A DNA stretch of 64,000 bases from Argyresthia goedartella (GCA_949825045.1 OX463815.1:15369231-15433230); one strand, 5' to 3'. Positions 1 through 11,359 are shown, counted from the stretch's first letter. Program-made: numbers and translations. The notes: generated by a model from the letters alone, not told the origin.

Positions 1-357
1 GCCATCTACAGGCACGCTTTCACCGACGAGACGGTATGAGGCGCGCTATGTCGGTAAAAACTAACTCGGCATAAAGCGCCATCTGTTGACACGTGGCAGA
101 AACATAACAAATAAGCCAACGATGTTTTTTCTGGTCTGTTGAACAGGCCATAAATGCTTTTTTTGTCCTGGTTAACTTCATAACTATTCATTTATTTGGA
201 GTGAAAACGTTTTTCTCTTCTTTTAGAAAGTGCACTCTTACTGGGAGACAATAACTGGTTACAATAACTTCCGAGAGTGGAAGAATCTTATTGGAAATAA
301 TAAAACGTCCAAATAAAAAACATAATTGAGGGAATGACCATGAACAGTAGAATTTCC
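1..357. other. No gene recognised
   Basis: AT-rich DNA with short open frames only. It carries the motif GCGCCATCTGTTGACACG near base 78. The core of that motif (a six-to-ten base 'cagatggcgc' word) recurs at about 33,092, so part of this stretch may be repeat-derived. Nothing else is supported. Confidence 0.4.
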
Positions 358-1536
358 TACAAGATCATACTTAGGCAATAGAATTCAAAAGGCAGAAGTC
401 AACGGCGTTAAATCTGATGGCTCGGGTGTAAAAAATGGCATTCCACAAGGTTCCATATTAGGCCCTTTCTTATTCCGTATATATTGACGATCTACCTTTC
501 ATGATGACGAAATTAACTGCAATAGTGATATTTGCTGATGATACTTCACTGGTCTTCAAAATTGAAAGACAAAAAAAAATATTTTGATGATGTTAATGGT
601 GTATTGTCTTTAACCTTGAATTGGTTCACAGTTAATAATTTATTGTTAAACGCTGGTAAACCAAGTGTATCAAATTCTCACTTCCATATGTCAGGCAATT
701 TGAGACTAGTTTAGTGTTAGACAGCAACTCGTTAGAATTAGTAAATGATACAAAGTTTCTTGAAATAACCCTTGATAGCAAATTGCAGTGGGGACCCCAC
801 ATAGATTAATTCGCTGGTAAATTAAGTTCTGCAGCTTACGCTGTAAGGAACATCAGAGAAAGCACGGATTTGGCTACATCTAGGCTAGTATATTTTAGTT
901 ACTTTCATAGTGTCATGTCCTATGGTATCTTGTTGTGAAGGAAAGCTGCGGATATTCAAACAAATTTTTATTTTACAGAAAAGAGTTATTCCAGCAATTT
1001 TTAATTTAAAACAAACAGACTCCTTTAGAGAGCTTTTAAAAGAAATTGACTTACTAACTGTAGCTAGTCAATTTATTTTCGAAAATATAATGTATGTACG
1101 CAAGAAAACGCATTTTCCAAACTTAGTTTACCCGGTTTAGACTCGCGAAGGTTAGCAATTCTTTCAAGGGTCGGTGCATTCTCTACTACAATAAGATTTG
1201 AGTAATTTAAAAAACATGTTAAGGCGACTTTGTCGAAAAGGGCATATTACAATGTTCAAGATTACTTAAATGACGGGACTGTAAGTAATCTAGCTCAACT
1301 CAGACCTCGTTGTAAATAATTTTGTAATTATTTATTCCTGCTTATAAATTATAATAATTAATATTGTGATATTTGTATTAGTTAAGCACAACCAATTTTT
1401 AAAAGAGATCTAAAAATAAATCTGTGGAAGTTTCTATGCCCTTCCTCTCCCACAGTGGTCCAAAGTAGAAAAGAGGCAAAAAATAACGTTTGCTATGTAT
1501 AAAATATCTACAGTAATAAAGAAATTTTGACTTTGA
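358..1536 (+). mobile_element. Degenerate jockey-type LINE, 5'-truncated
   Basis: This is a broken copy of the retrotransposon whose better copy lies at 26,487-28,034. The nucleotide sequence follows that copy from the RT thumb side of the catalytic domain (IQKAEVNGVKSDGSG), through a damaged FADD box near 530-545, to the C-terminal region and 3' UTR. It ends in a short CTTTGA-type repeat near 1,520-1,535. The reading frame is cut into several pieces at 532-714, 910-1140 and between, by small indels and stops, and a block present in the other copy (HRLRAPRFG region) is shortened. Reverse transcription cannot be encoded here. The clade (jockey/CR1 group) is inferred from motif style. Confidence 0.85.
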
Positions 1537-2269
1537 CTGCCTGAAATGAGCGAGAAAAAAAAGAATTGCGCGACAAAAATACTGATTTGCGCGACTAAAT
1601 TACTGAATGGTTTAGCAACCGCTTATTGGCTAAATAAAGACTGTCTGGACGAAGTGGTGGATAGATGGTTAAAGGGGGTGAACAAAGCGAAGGTTGAACA
1701 TGCAAGAACATGCAAAATACAATGCTTGTTTTGTATTTTATGTTAGTCGAATTAAGGATATCAAGTTGGTGTTGTTAGCTTTCTAGCCGCGCTATTTCTA
1801 GTCGCGCTCATTTTTTGTCGCCATTCAGTATTCAATCAGAAAAAACCAGTATTTTTGCCAAACAAACACTAGATTTAATATATTTAAATACTACCCGAAT
1901 AATATTATCACTCACCTACGCCTCCCGCGTCATTAGTCTGAGAGATAAGCACACTGCACTGTTAAAAAATATAACTTCATCCCACAGTTCCATCTTCAGA
2001 ATAATAAGCCGAGTTTGACAGTTCTACTTCTAATACCCATAAAACCACTATTCAACATTTACTCAGTACTCTTCAACAAAATGTATGTGAGTCAACTTGT
2101 GAACATAGTTTGGTTAATCTTTGAAGGATTTTGCGAGTTGGCGTCGTCGCAGAGCATTATTCGGAGAGCGGTCGTGATAAAAGCATACTGAATTGATTAG
2201 ATTCATCCTGAAAATATTCATCAGATGGAACTGATACAACTGAGGTCACAAGAAGTCAACAATAATAAC
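1537..2269. other. No gene recognised
   Basis: Short non-homologous open frames only (1,546-1,746 and 1,815-2,018). I see a locally repeated 'gcgcgacaaaaatactg / gcgcgactaaattactg' pair near 1,567-1,605. Nothing identifies a function. Confidence 0.4.
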
Positions 2270-2460
2270 TCACCAAGTTTTTGTGTTTTTTTTTATATAG
2301 CCTAAATGGGCAAAGGCCTCACCGGTTCGAGCCCACACATCTCTATCTGAAGCTTTATCTGTCCATCCTGGAAGGAACCTATCCGGATCATCCTTCCATC
2401 TCCTTCTGGGCCTGCCCCTACGCCGGGATCCGTCTGTAGGCATCCATTCCATCATTCAAT
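2270..2460 (-). mobile_element. LINE 3' fragment (EN-RT type C-terminus)
   Basis: The minus strand encodes about 60 residues of the form RRRGRPRRRWKDDPDRF followed by a WARTGEAFAHLG block. This is the typical C-terminal tail of RTE-like and 'craniofacial development protein 2-like' endonuclease-reverse transcriptase ORFs. Only this tail is present; endonuclease and RT domains are absent, so it is a 5'-truncated insertion. A related but different tail is seen in the element at 52,470-55,330. Confidence 0.7.
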
Positions 2461-3014
2461 AAGTTATAAAACTTAAAAAAAACTGTCTTGATACCTTATT
2501 TCTTCGTCCCCGGTTGGGTGGGATGCGAATGTCGTCTACACGAAAACAAGGCTACGAAATCTGTACAATGATAGTCAAGTCCAGAGAGTATAATATGAGC
2601 AAGTCTACAAAAAATACATGTATTCGTTATTAATATATTATAGGAATAATTGTTGTAATAGAGTGGTCGTGCGTGAAAGACTATATAAGATCTCTTCTAA
2701 AGAGAGAGATTAAATGGGTAGACATGATACATAGGTAGATGTATAGGTATTTAATTTAGTGCAGTGATTTTCAAATAAACATTTTTCAAAATGACAGAAT
2801 TGAGGACATCAATTTCTGCAATATATAATCTATTATAATAAAAGTGACTTTGACAAAAAAGTGATTTGTAAATATTGTAAAAATTCTACATAGTATAAAC
2901 CTACCATAACGAATAAAAAAACACTTAAGTAAAAAACGGAAACGGAAGAAGATTTGTTCGTTATATATAACGTTACTAACAACAAAAGCTTACAGAAATG
3001 TCACTTATTATTAC
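2461..3014. repeat. Non-coding; contains a dispersed repeat segment
   Basis: Bases about 2,518-2,590 (a 'gatgcgaatgtcgtctacac' type segment followed by 'ctacgaaatctgta') match 32,638-32,705 with scattered mismatches. They therefore belong to a repeat family present at least twice in the window. The remainder is AT-rich with no coding signal. Confidence 0.5.
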
Positions 3015-3165
3015 AAGCAACACATTTCTGTGGGGGTTTCTACGCCCTTTTGCTTCCACAGAGGTCCAATATAGAGAAGAGACAAAAAATGACGTTTGCT
3101 AAGTATATGTAAATATTTACAGTAAATTTTAACAAAGAAGTTTGACTTTGACTTTGACACACTTT
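3015..3165 (+). mobile_element. LINE 3'-end fragment
   Basis: About 150 bases match the 3' UTR and tail of the jockey-type element at 27,900-28,034: a 'tctacgcccttttgcttcc' segment, a 'gaggtccaatatagagaaga' segment, then a 'tttgactttgactttgac' tail. This is a severely 5'-truncated insertion of the same family. Confidence 0.8.
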
Positions 3166-3369
3166 AAAAGCTACGACATGCAAATGTGATGTTCATTACC
3201 AATAACGTATAATCGCAAAGCCGTTTTTAATAACGGTCTTTATAAAATAACTCACCCGTTATTTGCATTTTTAAAAGTGCCGTTATTTTTGACCTCATCA
3301 TCATTATAAGTAGATCTAAGGAATTAATAAAAGCTTGTGTTTTAAAAAGCTTGTCGATACACTGCAAAA

Positions 3370-3785
3370 AGTGACTATCTACTGAAGTGAATAAAAAACT
3401 ATTATAATTAATTTCTTTAATAGAGATTGCCGGTTTAATGTTACTATGGATTATATAATATTAAATTAGGGAATATTTCAAAGGACTGCCTAGGAAGTGG
3501 ATAGCCCTGATTTGGATTTTCTATTCTATACGAACTAAAATCTTCGAAAATCCAGGAAAAACGTGGAATTTTTTATGCCAAAGTCATATATTTATTAATT
3601 TAGCTGTTGAATAAATTAATTCAATAACAAAGTTTTCGCATAAATAAATTAACGTAATTCGCAAAAGCGAGCATTCAAAAATCTCGTTAGGCCGTATACA
3701 AAAAGAAAGCTGGGAGCTAGCGCAGGTCCACGATCGCTTATCGGCGCTGGTCGGCGCGGATAATCGGCGCTGAGTTTCCATATAT
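3370..3785. repeat. Old dispersed repeat, copy 1, left part
   Basis: Blocks at 3,370-3,480, 3,482-3,560 and 3,636-3,760 match 37,270-37,400, 38,332-38,415 and 39,310-39,430 in the same order, with perhaps 15-25% differences by eye. It includes a GC-rich stretch with repeated 'tcggcgctgg' words. The repeat is interrupted at 3,786 by the gypsy LTR and resumes at 23,495. The corresponding place in the second copy (39,600-39,625) is continuous. Identity of the family is unknown. Confidence 0.65.
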
Positions 3786-3866
3786 TGTCACGTTACGTGG
3801 ATTTACAAAGAGTTTGTAAGCCCACGGAACGGATAAAAAGGTTAATACGAAAAGAAAAGGAAAAGG
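3786..3866 (-). repeat. Detached end of the gypsy 3' LTR
   Basis: The 81 bases are identical by eye to 22,354-22,434, the end of the other LTR. The match stops abruptly after a purine-rich 'gaaaaggaaaagg'. The rest of this LTR is found at 15,988-16,915. Confidence 0.8.
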
Positions 3867-4868
3867 AGTGGCGTTTGTGTTGCCGGACCGAACGGACGTG
3901 TCCCCCCGAGATCTCGCAAACGCATTTAAACAAACAATAGTTTTCATCCCCGGCGCGCGGCTTTTGTTCTGCCTCCGGAGGCCCGAAAACGAGCCTGGCT
4001 TATAGGCTGGCTTATACCGCGTGTTTCTGTAAGGGTTACCTGGGGAATGTGCGCGATCCATCTAGGCACCCCATCTGTGCAATACCGCGCATTTCAGTGA
4101 TGATACTAGTGCGGTCAAGTGTAATGAATGCCCAGAGAACTGCGCGATACTCTTAGGCATCCCATCTGTGCAAGCCCTAGAATTCTAGGCCAGGTGCACG
4201 TCTGAGCCACGCAGCGACAGGCCGGCAGCGAGCGACGCCTACGCAACACACCCTCAACGCTACTGCCTCCAGCACCACCGCCGCTAAACACACCAAACTG
4301 GTGAGATCATTCCGATTAGGACATCATTGATAGTGATAACCTATCTCTAACTTTATTTCTCTCAGGACCACTCGCCGCCTGCCAATAATAAACCACCACT
4401 TACCGCGGCCGCGGTCGCCCCTATTGACTAAGGCATAATCACATTTATAGGTGCGTCATAGGCAGGATATAACAATTCCCTACCTATGCAATATCAAAAT
4501 CAACTAATAAAACATTATTATAGCTACGTATACTTATATTGCTTTGCCTGAAAATAAATTCGAGATAATTCTCCTCGAGATTTCTTTTCTCCTCATCTTC
4601 GAAAGACCATTCAAAACAGTCATTAACAATAACCTTCCACTAAACCCTGAAACTCTGTGAATAACCCAACCCAAAACTTAACAATCCTTCAATTATTTTT
4701 ACGTAGCTAAACTGCAAATATACTAAACCCGACTATAAACAAAAACTAAACACGTGCATGCCATAAAAAGGCCATCTCACCAGAAACTAGACAAAACAAT
4801 TGACTGCTATTTAGGAACAATTGAAAAAGCTTCGAAGCACAAAAGGCCTACAACGTTCCCTCACACAT
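3867..4868 (+). mobile_element. 5' region of OTU-bearing LINE, copy 1 (inferred)
   Basis: No coding frame is seen. Near 4,051 and 4,142 two copies of a 'gcgcgat...catctgtgcaa' block lie 91 bases apart, a small tandem duplication. The part at 4,295-4,830 resembles 13,505-13,960 upstream of the second OTU copy: a shared 'ggtgagatc' word, a similar 'cat(gc)cataaaa' stretch and the same base composition. I infer this is the 5' untranslated part of the OTU-bearing LINE that continues at 12,523 after the MULE insertion. Confidence 0.45.
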
Positions 4869-4877
4869 CTGGCACCC

Positions 4878-5131
4878 GTTCCGGCCCATAATGTACCTAT
4901 CCCAAAATGTACCTCAAGGAATAGTATTTTTTTTGCAAAATGCACCTATCCCAAAACGCACCTTTCGCAAAATGCACCTATCCCAAAATGCACCTATTGC
5001 AAAATGCACCTATCCCAAAACGCACCTGTTACAAAATGCACCTATCCCAAAACGCACCTGTTGCAAAATGTTCCTATCCCAAAACGAACCTTTCGCAAAA
5101 TGCACCCATTGTAAAATGCCTTACATTATTT
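4878..5131 (+). repeat. MULE left terminal inverted repeat (iterated)
   Basis: About 250 bases of alternating 16-base units of the type 'aaaatgcacctatccc' and 'aaaacgcacctttcgc'. The inverse array lies at 12,258-12,513. Because the units lack stop codons, all frames are open and give KCTYPKTH-like repeats, which are not genes. Confidence 0.9.
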
Positions 5132-5153
5132 TTGAGAATGTCACTATTATTGA

Positions 5154-5290
5154 TATATTGCAAAATTGAAAATTAGCGCGGCGGCCATCTTGAAATGCAA
5201 AATTGACCCTTTATTCGAGACTAGAACCCTAAAGTACCTCAAAAACCATACCCATATTGCAAAATTAAAAATTAGCGCGGCGGCCATCCA
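5154..5290. repeat. Subterminal direct repeat inside MULE
   Basis: An approximately 34-base segment 'attgcaaaatt.aaaattag' followed by 'cgcggcggccatc' occurs at about 5,156 and again at about 5,255. Such subterminal repeats can serve as transposase binding sites; that role is inference. Confidence 0.55.
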
Positions 5291-6010
5291 AACACCCCCT
5301 TTTCTCATAGAGGGTGATGAAAAGTAAAGTGTCCACCTCTCAGGAGTAAAAACTATTTTTGGCTCGAGTGATATACATTGAAACCCTCAGGATTCTACTT
5401 ATGAGTGCCTCGTTACACTCGGGACTCAACTCTAGAATCCCTCGGTCGCTCAGGTGTCAAAAAACTTTCTCGCCGTAAAAATAGTTCTTTACTCCCTTGG
5501 TAAACAATCTACTATCCCATCAATGTTATGTATGTACTTCCGTGTGTAATCCATCATATTCAGTTAAAATCGCACTTTCGCCCTCTCACTAAACGCAACT
5601 GAAATAATTGCTTTAGTAATATTTTCATCAAAAGCCCGCTGACTGTTCAAAAGCTTTTCATTTCTGCGAATCGGACGTACGTACCTATACTTAAGAACGT
5701 TGCACCCTGAAATCACAGCCTTATCACCAGCCTGCTAAAGACTGATGTCTTCTGGTCTGGTTTTTGAGAATGTCACTATTTTTGACAGATGTTACTATTT
5801 TTGACAGATGTCACAATTTATGACATATATCATGATTTTGACAAGTTTAGGTGAAGGGTGTAGTGACTGGTGAAATATGTAGTGAAAGGCCTCGATGAAA
5901 CCTCCTTATTTTAAGTTAGTAGAAATAAAAAAAGTATGTAGTGACTATGTGCATTTCAGTCATACCAACTAAACTGTACTAAATGACATAGGCAATAAAA
6001 AAACACATTC
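5291..6010. other. MULE interior, non-coding
   Basis: No coding frame. The segment 5,340-5,520 (a light 'Lys-stop' rich region ending 'ttactcccttggtaaacaa') resembles 55,800-55,940 in word order. It is likely another dispersed repeat caught inside the MULE. Confidence 0.4.
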
Positions 6011-6066
6011 TTAACTTAAATTCTTATTCTAATTTTAAAGGTTTACCATAGTATAAATCACGATAC
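6011..6066. repeat. Direct repeat pair, left copy
   Basis: The block starting 'ttaacttaaattcttattct' and ending 'gtataaatcacgata' recurs at 7,344-7,387 in a slightly shorter form. The two copies bracket the GA microsatellite and a LINE fragment. Confidence 0.65.
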
Positions 6067-6152
6067 GTCCGTCCGTCTGTCCGTCCGTATGTCAAAGAAA
6101 AAAACCGATCGAAAACTATATTCTATACAAAAAGCGATCGAAAATCTTTTAG

Positions 6153-6332
6153 GAGAGAGATAGAGAGAGATATAGATAGAGTAAGAGCGGGAGAGGGAGT
6201 GACAGAGAGAGAAGAGATAGGGAGAGAGAAAGGGAGAGAGAGAGAGAGAGAGTGAGAAGAGATAGGGAGAGAAGAGATAGGGAGAGAGAGAGAGGGAGTG
6301 AGAGAAGAGAGTGAGAGAGAGATACTATATAT
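6153..6332 (+). repeat. GA-rich microsatellite
   Basis: About 180 bases of imperfect purine repeat (gagaga, gatagagaga and ggagagag words) precede the start of the LINE fragment at 6,342. Confidence 0.9.
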
Positions 6333-6341
6333 ATATAAGGA

Positions 6342-7215
6342 GACCTAGTTATACATGTTATGCTGGCACTCTTTGCAGACGACGCAGCCTACTATGCGTC
6401 GTCGTTCCAGGCTCCGCACGCTGCCATCAAACTGCAGCGCACCCTGGACATCTTGCCCGACTGGCTCGCCAAGTGGCGACTGTCCGTCAATGTTGGGAAA
6501 ACGCAGGCGCTCATCACAGGCCAGAGTCTCCTTCCGCCATCGCTCCAGCTCCAGGGACAGCACATCGAGTGGTCTTCGCAGGTGAAGTACCTGGGAGTGA
6601 CCATTGATCGCCGGCTCACCATGAAGCAACACGTCGACAACGTCGTCAGCCAGGTCAAGGTGGCACGCGCCAAGCTGCGTCCACTTTTCGACTCCAGCCT
6701 CCCTCTGAGGGCGAAGCTCGGGATCTACAAGACATACGTGAGATCCCGCCTCACCTACGCGGCTCCGGCATGGTACGCCCTGTGCTCGGAGACGAACAAA
6801 CGGAGACTCCGAGCCCAAGAGAACCTCTCTCTGCGTACCATCGTCGGCGCCCCCCGCTACGTGAGGAACGCGACAATCCAGAGGGACCTAAGATGGGAAA
6901 CCGTGGACCAGTTTGTCCAGAGGCTGGCGAAGGGCATGTTCGCGCGTGCGGATGCATCACACCTTCCGCACATCGCCGAACTGGCGCCGCACCATGCGCG
7001 CCCGCCCGACCGCCGCCGCCTGCCACGCGACCTGGTTGCCTAGCCGGCGATCACCCACTGCACACCAGCGCCACAAGAAGACCACCGCCCGCAGGGGCCA
7101 TCCGATGACCTGTCCACAGGAGTGGACAGAGGCGATTCTTCGGGAAGAGGTCCGTCGACCTGACCCCGACTCCCCACGCCCCAGAAGGGGTGCGTGAGAT
7201 GACTATGATGATGAT
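6342..7215 (+). mobile_element. 5'-truncated jockey-type LINE with ATG-repeat tail
   Basis: An open frame from 6,360 to 7,043 encodes the RT catalytic box LFADDAAYYAS at its very start, then QVKYLGVTIDRRLTMKQHV and the jockey-type C-terminal region (YVRSRLTYAAPAW, APRYVRN). All RT motifs upstream of FADD are missing because the copy is 5'-truncated. The 3' end is a short UTR followed by 'gatgatgatgatgtt', a microsatellite tail. GC content is clearly higher than in the flanks. No target duplication was found. Confidence 0.85.
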
Positions 7216-7343
7216 GATGTTATGCTCTCTAAGTGTGATCGGAACCCTTGGTGCACGAGTCTTAGTCGCACTTGACAGTTTATTATGAAATTTTTATGCT
7301 TATTTTTATTAAAATTATTATTTTTTTCAAATAAATCTTTTTT

Positions 7344-7387
7344 TTAACTTAAATTCTTATTCTTATACAGAAGTATAAATCACGATA
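7344..7387. repeat. Direct repeat pair, right copy
   Basis: Partner of 6,011-6,066; it shares 'ttaacttaaattcttattct' and 'gtataaatcacgata' with a shortened middle. Confidence 0.65.
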
Positions 7388-7461
7388 CTAGCACTGTTGT
7401 TGTTGCTTATTTTACTAATTGTAAAAATATAACGTTTTTAAAAAAAAATTGCAACGTGATA

Positions 7462-7542
7462 TTATTTTGCTTGAAGATTTGCCAGAAGTTTGTTATATCT
7501 TTCATCAAAAATGATATCTTTTTGCCGTCTGTTAGGTTTCAC
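7462..7542 (-). pseudogene. Displaced C-terminal end of MULE transposase
   Basis: Reading minus from 7,542 the frame continues that of the transposase at 9,930-11,177. The shared 9-base word (GTGAAACCT on minus) encodes the same residues on both sides of the LINE. About 23 further codons (including DIIFDERYNKLLANLQAK) then reach a TAA at 7,462-7,464. The LINE at 7,543-9,929 therefore split one transposase frame into two. Confidence 0.75.
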
Positions 7543-9929
7543 AATGCCGAAAACGAGTTGCAAGGCCGATCCCACGCACCCAACACAGACCCATCTTCTG
7601 TGAAGTAAACGCTGCAATCGAACCTACTATAGTCCCGTTCCGGAGGCGTTTCAACTTCAACAAAGCGGATTGGGAGAAGTTCGCAACTACTTTAGATAGC
7701 AGGATTCACACCATCGAGGCCACGCCAAATAACTACAGCTCATTCATTGATGTGATTAAGGAAATATCGCGCAGGACTATTCCGAGGGGCTGTGCGACAT
7801 CTTATGTCCCAGGACTAACTGGCGACACTGCCGGACTTCTGCAGGAATACCAGACTGCCTTTGAAAGAGACCCTTTTTCAGAAAACACTACCGCCCTCGG
7901 TGAAGCTCTAATGCAGTGTATCGGTGAAACCCGACGGAAAAAATGGCCAGACCTGGTCGAGTCGGTTGACATGACGCACAACAGTAAGAAAGCCTGGTCT
8001 ACAATCAAGAAACTAACTGGTACCCAGAACTCTTCTGGAGAATATACAAATGTTACTGCAAACCAGGTCGCCCACCAACTGCTGCTGAATGGCAAGACTT
8101 AACCCCTCCCAGGAGCTAGGAAGATCCTTAGGAACCCGGCCACCGAGACGGACACCCTGAGTAATGCTTTCAGCCGCGAAGAGATGATTGCCGCGATTAG
8201 AAGGCTGAAAAGCGGGAAGGCGTGTGGACTCGACGACCTCACTGTCGAACAGATAAAGCATTTCGGCCCTGTGACGGTGGATTAGGTTCTGAGGCTTTTC
8301 AACAACTGTCTGGAAACCAAGAAGATCCCAAAAGAATGGCGCAAGGCCCGTGTCATCGCGCTACTCAAGCCGGGCAAACCAGTTGATGACCCCAAAAGTT
8401 TTCGTCCAATCTCCCTACTATGCCACCTATACAAGCTGTTCGAAAGGATCCTTCTTGGCCGTCTTACTCCATACATCGACGATAAACTGATCCCAGAACA
8501 GGCAGGTTTCCGACCCGGCAAGTCTTGCACATCGCAAGTTCTCAACCTGACCCAGCACATTGAAGATGGATTTGAGAAAGGGAAAATCACGGGTGTCGCT
8601 TTCGTGGATTTATCGGCGGCCTATGACACTGTGAACACCAGCGTAGTGATTAAAAAGCTGTATGAGATCACGGGCGATTATGACTTCTGCCAGATCGTAG
8701 GACAGCTCCTCAGTAACCGCCGGTTTCAAGTTAACCTGCAAACCCAGAAGAGCCGTTGGAGAAATCAGCGTAATGGATTGCCACAGGGTAGTGTCCTGTC
8801 CTGTCGCCAAGTCTGTTCAACATATATACAAATGACCAGCCTAGGACACAGGATACCAGAAGCTTCATATACGCTGACGACCTAGCACTCGCGGCTCAAT
8901 CGGACACCTTCGAGAGCGTGGAGGGAATAATTTCCTCTTCCCTGAACAAGCTTGGCGAATACTATGCTGCTAACGGTCTGAAGCCAAACCCAGCTAAAAC
9001 CGAGGTCTGTGCATACCATCTCCGCAATAGGGATGCTAAAAGGGAACTTAACATCACATGGAGAGACGTAAAACTGTCCCACAACAGTTTCCCTAAGTAC
9101 CTCGGCGTAACCCTAAACAGAAGCCTGACAATGAAGCAGCATTGCACGAAGACCCAACAAAAAGTTTGCACACGCTACAACCTGCTCAAGAGGCTGACCA
9201 CGACATCCTGGGGAGCAAAGCCAACCGTCCTGCGCACCACAGCTCTGGCGCTGTGCTACTCTGCGGCTGAGTACGCCTGCCCTGTGTGGGAACGTTCAAC
9301 GCACGCAAAGCTGGTCGACGTGGCATTGAACGAGTCATGTCGATTCATAAAGGGCTGTCTGAAACCCACACTAACCGACAAGCTGTACCAGCTAGCAGGA
9401 ATAGCCCCCCCGGAGGTTCGGAGATCTGTCTGTAGCTCGGTTGAAATGTCAAAGCAGACACATGACAGACGGCATCCCCTGTTCAACCATGTACCAGCCA
9501 GGCCCAGGCTGCGTTCCAGAAAAAGCTTCCTGCACTCAGTGCAGCCGCTAAGTCAACCAGCTCAAACTACACGCCTCGCCAGGTGGCAGTCACGACTGAA
9601 CCCTACAGACCCGAGCAACTGCGTGAAAGAGAAACTAGCTGAAGGATACAAGCTCAGCTGGCCGATCTGGAAATCTCTCAACCGTCTCAGAGCTGGAGTG
9701 GGGAGGTCCAGAGCTAACCTGGCGAGGTGGGGCATCATCTCGGAACTAGACACGGCGTGCGTCTGTGGATACCCGAGACAGACGATTGCGCACATGACTG
9801 GGTGCCCTGCGTGCCCGACAACCTGCACGGACGAGGAGCTGTATAAGGCTACCGAGCGAGCTATTGCGGTTGCGGCCTTTTGGGCCGCCCGTATCTGAGA
9901 TGACCGTCGACTCGAAAAGAAGAAGAAGA
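7543..9929 (+). mobile_element. LINE inserted in MULE transposase, with 9-bp TSD
   Basis: The identical word AGGTTTCAC flanks the element at 7,534-7,542 and 9,930-9,938. The 3' end is an (AAG)n tail at 9,915-9,930. One frame runs through the RT from about 7,752 to 8,800, with stops at 8,100-8,102 (TAA) and 8,283-8,285 (TAG). RT blocks are visible: a KPVDDPKSFRPISLL fingers block, FVDLSAAYDTVN (motif A) at about 8,602-8,637, NGLPQGSVLS at about 8,772, and YADDLALAAQ at about 8,873. A 5-base tandem duplication near 8,800-8,810 shifts the frame, and the rest is read at 8,870-9,898, ending in a Cys-rich region (CVCGYPRQTIAHMTGCPAC). No endonuclease is present (5' truncation). The copy is dead. 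Confidence 0.9.
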
Positions 9930-11177
9930 AGGTTTCACTTTCTTAAAGTCACGTATGCGTTTGTTCCAGAACTTGCTTTCTGCTTTGAGTTTATGAACAA
10001 ACATATATATGCTTGGCTTTTTAGGTATTCGACCAGTGTTAATGCGCCGATGCCAGCCTTCTAGTGCGTTCGTACTTCTGTGTCTCTGGCCGGCACAGCT
10101 GAGCAATGATGGGCGCATTTTTGGGTACCATTGTCTTTCGAAATATCGCTTAAAATTGTCCATTTCTTGGCTTTGAGGGGCTTGGTCTAAAATATGTAGC
10201 CAAGTAGCTGGTATGTTCTGAGCTGGTACTAGTGGTATTATTGCAGCAATCCTTGCAATATTACGACCTTGGTTAGTGCGCAGCAGTCCTATTTTCTCAG
10301 CATTCTTCCAAATGGCGTCATTGTAATGATGGTAACAGCCGCTTACTTGTGATTCAGGAAATATTGTTTGTATTGCATTTATCTGCGCCAGTTCATAATC
10401 ACACTTGAAAGATTTGATCTGGATCCCCAATTTATGTTTTAAAATCCTGAACAGTCGCGTATATGTCTCCTCTGTTTTGTTTGGTAATAAGGCATAAATT
10501 ACCGGTATTATGTTCGTGCTTTTTGTACTTGAGTTGATGTCTAAATGCAGCACACACATTTGAAAAAAAGGTGATGGAGCACACCTAAAAGTTCCATCTG
10601 CGTAATATGATCCCGATTTTCTGTATATAATTTTTCTTGCTAAAGTGGTTGAAAATACAAAATTTTTGTTATCAGCACCCTCTTCACCACCGTCTTCACA
10701 AATTAAAAATCTTTTTCCTAACGCTTCAGGAACTTTTACTGCAGCAGAACTTGTATAGCGCAATTTTTCCATGTCAAGGTATGCTCTGCGCGCTCTGTAT
10801 AAGATATTTTTGAGGGAATAATACGTAGGTATCAAGTCATGATCAGACACAGGTACCTTACTACGTAATCTTGACTCATTCTCTTCATAGATTTGTTGCA
10901 CTGGTCGGAAATCTTTGCATACTGCCTTTTTCAAATACGAAACATGTTCATGGATAATATTTTTGATATCAACCGTTTTACATGTGTGCTTTGATTGCCG
11001 TGTTATAGTTTGTCCTGTTTCTTCCAGTGATATTGAGGCAATACATTCATCACGACACACACATCGCCATAAGGTACTACCAGTTTTATTAGTCCGATGC
11101 TTATTATATCTATATGCACCACAAATAAGTGTACATTTTCCTTTCTGATTAGTAGAAAAAGAAAAATCCTGTTCCAT
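9861..11177 (-). CDS. MULE transposase with FLYWCH zinc finger (C-term replaced)
   Basis: This predicted DNA-transposon transposase would bind the element's terminal repeats and cut and paste the MULE in the nucleus. I start it at the ATG at 11,175-11,177 (MEQDFSF); longer readings need GTG. Residues about 4-65 form a FLYWCH zinc finger, with the conserved pattern GAYRYNKHRTNKTGSTLWRC and the distal Cys/His pair. Residues about 190-300 form a MULE-type DDE domain with YYADGTFRCAPSPFFQMCVL and a later RHRSTNALEGWHRRIN block. About 420 native residues are unbroken. The last 18 or so residues and the stop come from the antisense strand of the LINE inserted at 9,929. The true C-terminus lies at 7,462-7,542. 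Whether the chimeric protein works is unknown. Confidence 0.85.
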   Translation of the reverse strand: MEQDFSFSTNQKGKCTLICGAYRYNKHRTNKTGSTLWRCVCRDECIASISLEETGQTITRQSKHTCKTVDIKNIIHEHVSYLKKAVCKDFRPVQQIYEENESRLRSKVPVSDHDLIPTYYSLKNILYRARRAYLDMEKLRYTSSAAVKVPEALGKRFLICEDGGEEGADNKNFVFSTTLARKIIYRKSGSYYADGTFRCAPSPFFQMCVLHLDINSSTKSTNIIPVIYALLPNKTEETYTRLFRILKHKLGIQIKSFKCDYELAQINAIQTIFPESQVSGCYHHYNDAIWKNAEKIGLLRTNQGRNIARIAAIIPLVPAQNIPATWLHILDQAPQSQEMDNFKRYFERQWYPKMRPSLLSCAGQRHRSTNALEGWHRRINTGRIPKKPSIYMFVHKLKAESKFWNKRIRDFKKVKPSSSSFRVDGHLRYGRPKRPQPQ

Positions 11178-11359
11178 GTTGTGAATTGCAAATAACCTCG
11201 GCACCACAGACTATATAGGGATACTACGTCTCGGCCGGCACACATCACACACCTTTGCGAAGCAAAGAAATATTGTAAATTTTCAAAGTACAGATATACC
11301 CACTTTTTTGTGAAATGACAGAAGTCAAAACTACGACCGCCGACCGACCAGTATGGCAA

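Noticed and set aside
4821..5176. Overlapping frames encoding KCTYPKTHLSQN-like repeats
   Set aside because: They come from the iterated TIR of the MULE; the same peptides appear in three frames and again inverted at 12,145-12,524.
11178..11207. Upstream extension of the MULE transposase
   Set aside because: It would need a GTG start; the ATG at 11,175-11,177 lies just before the FLYWCH domain and is a better choice.
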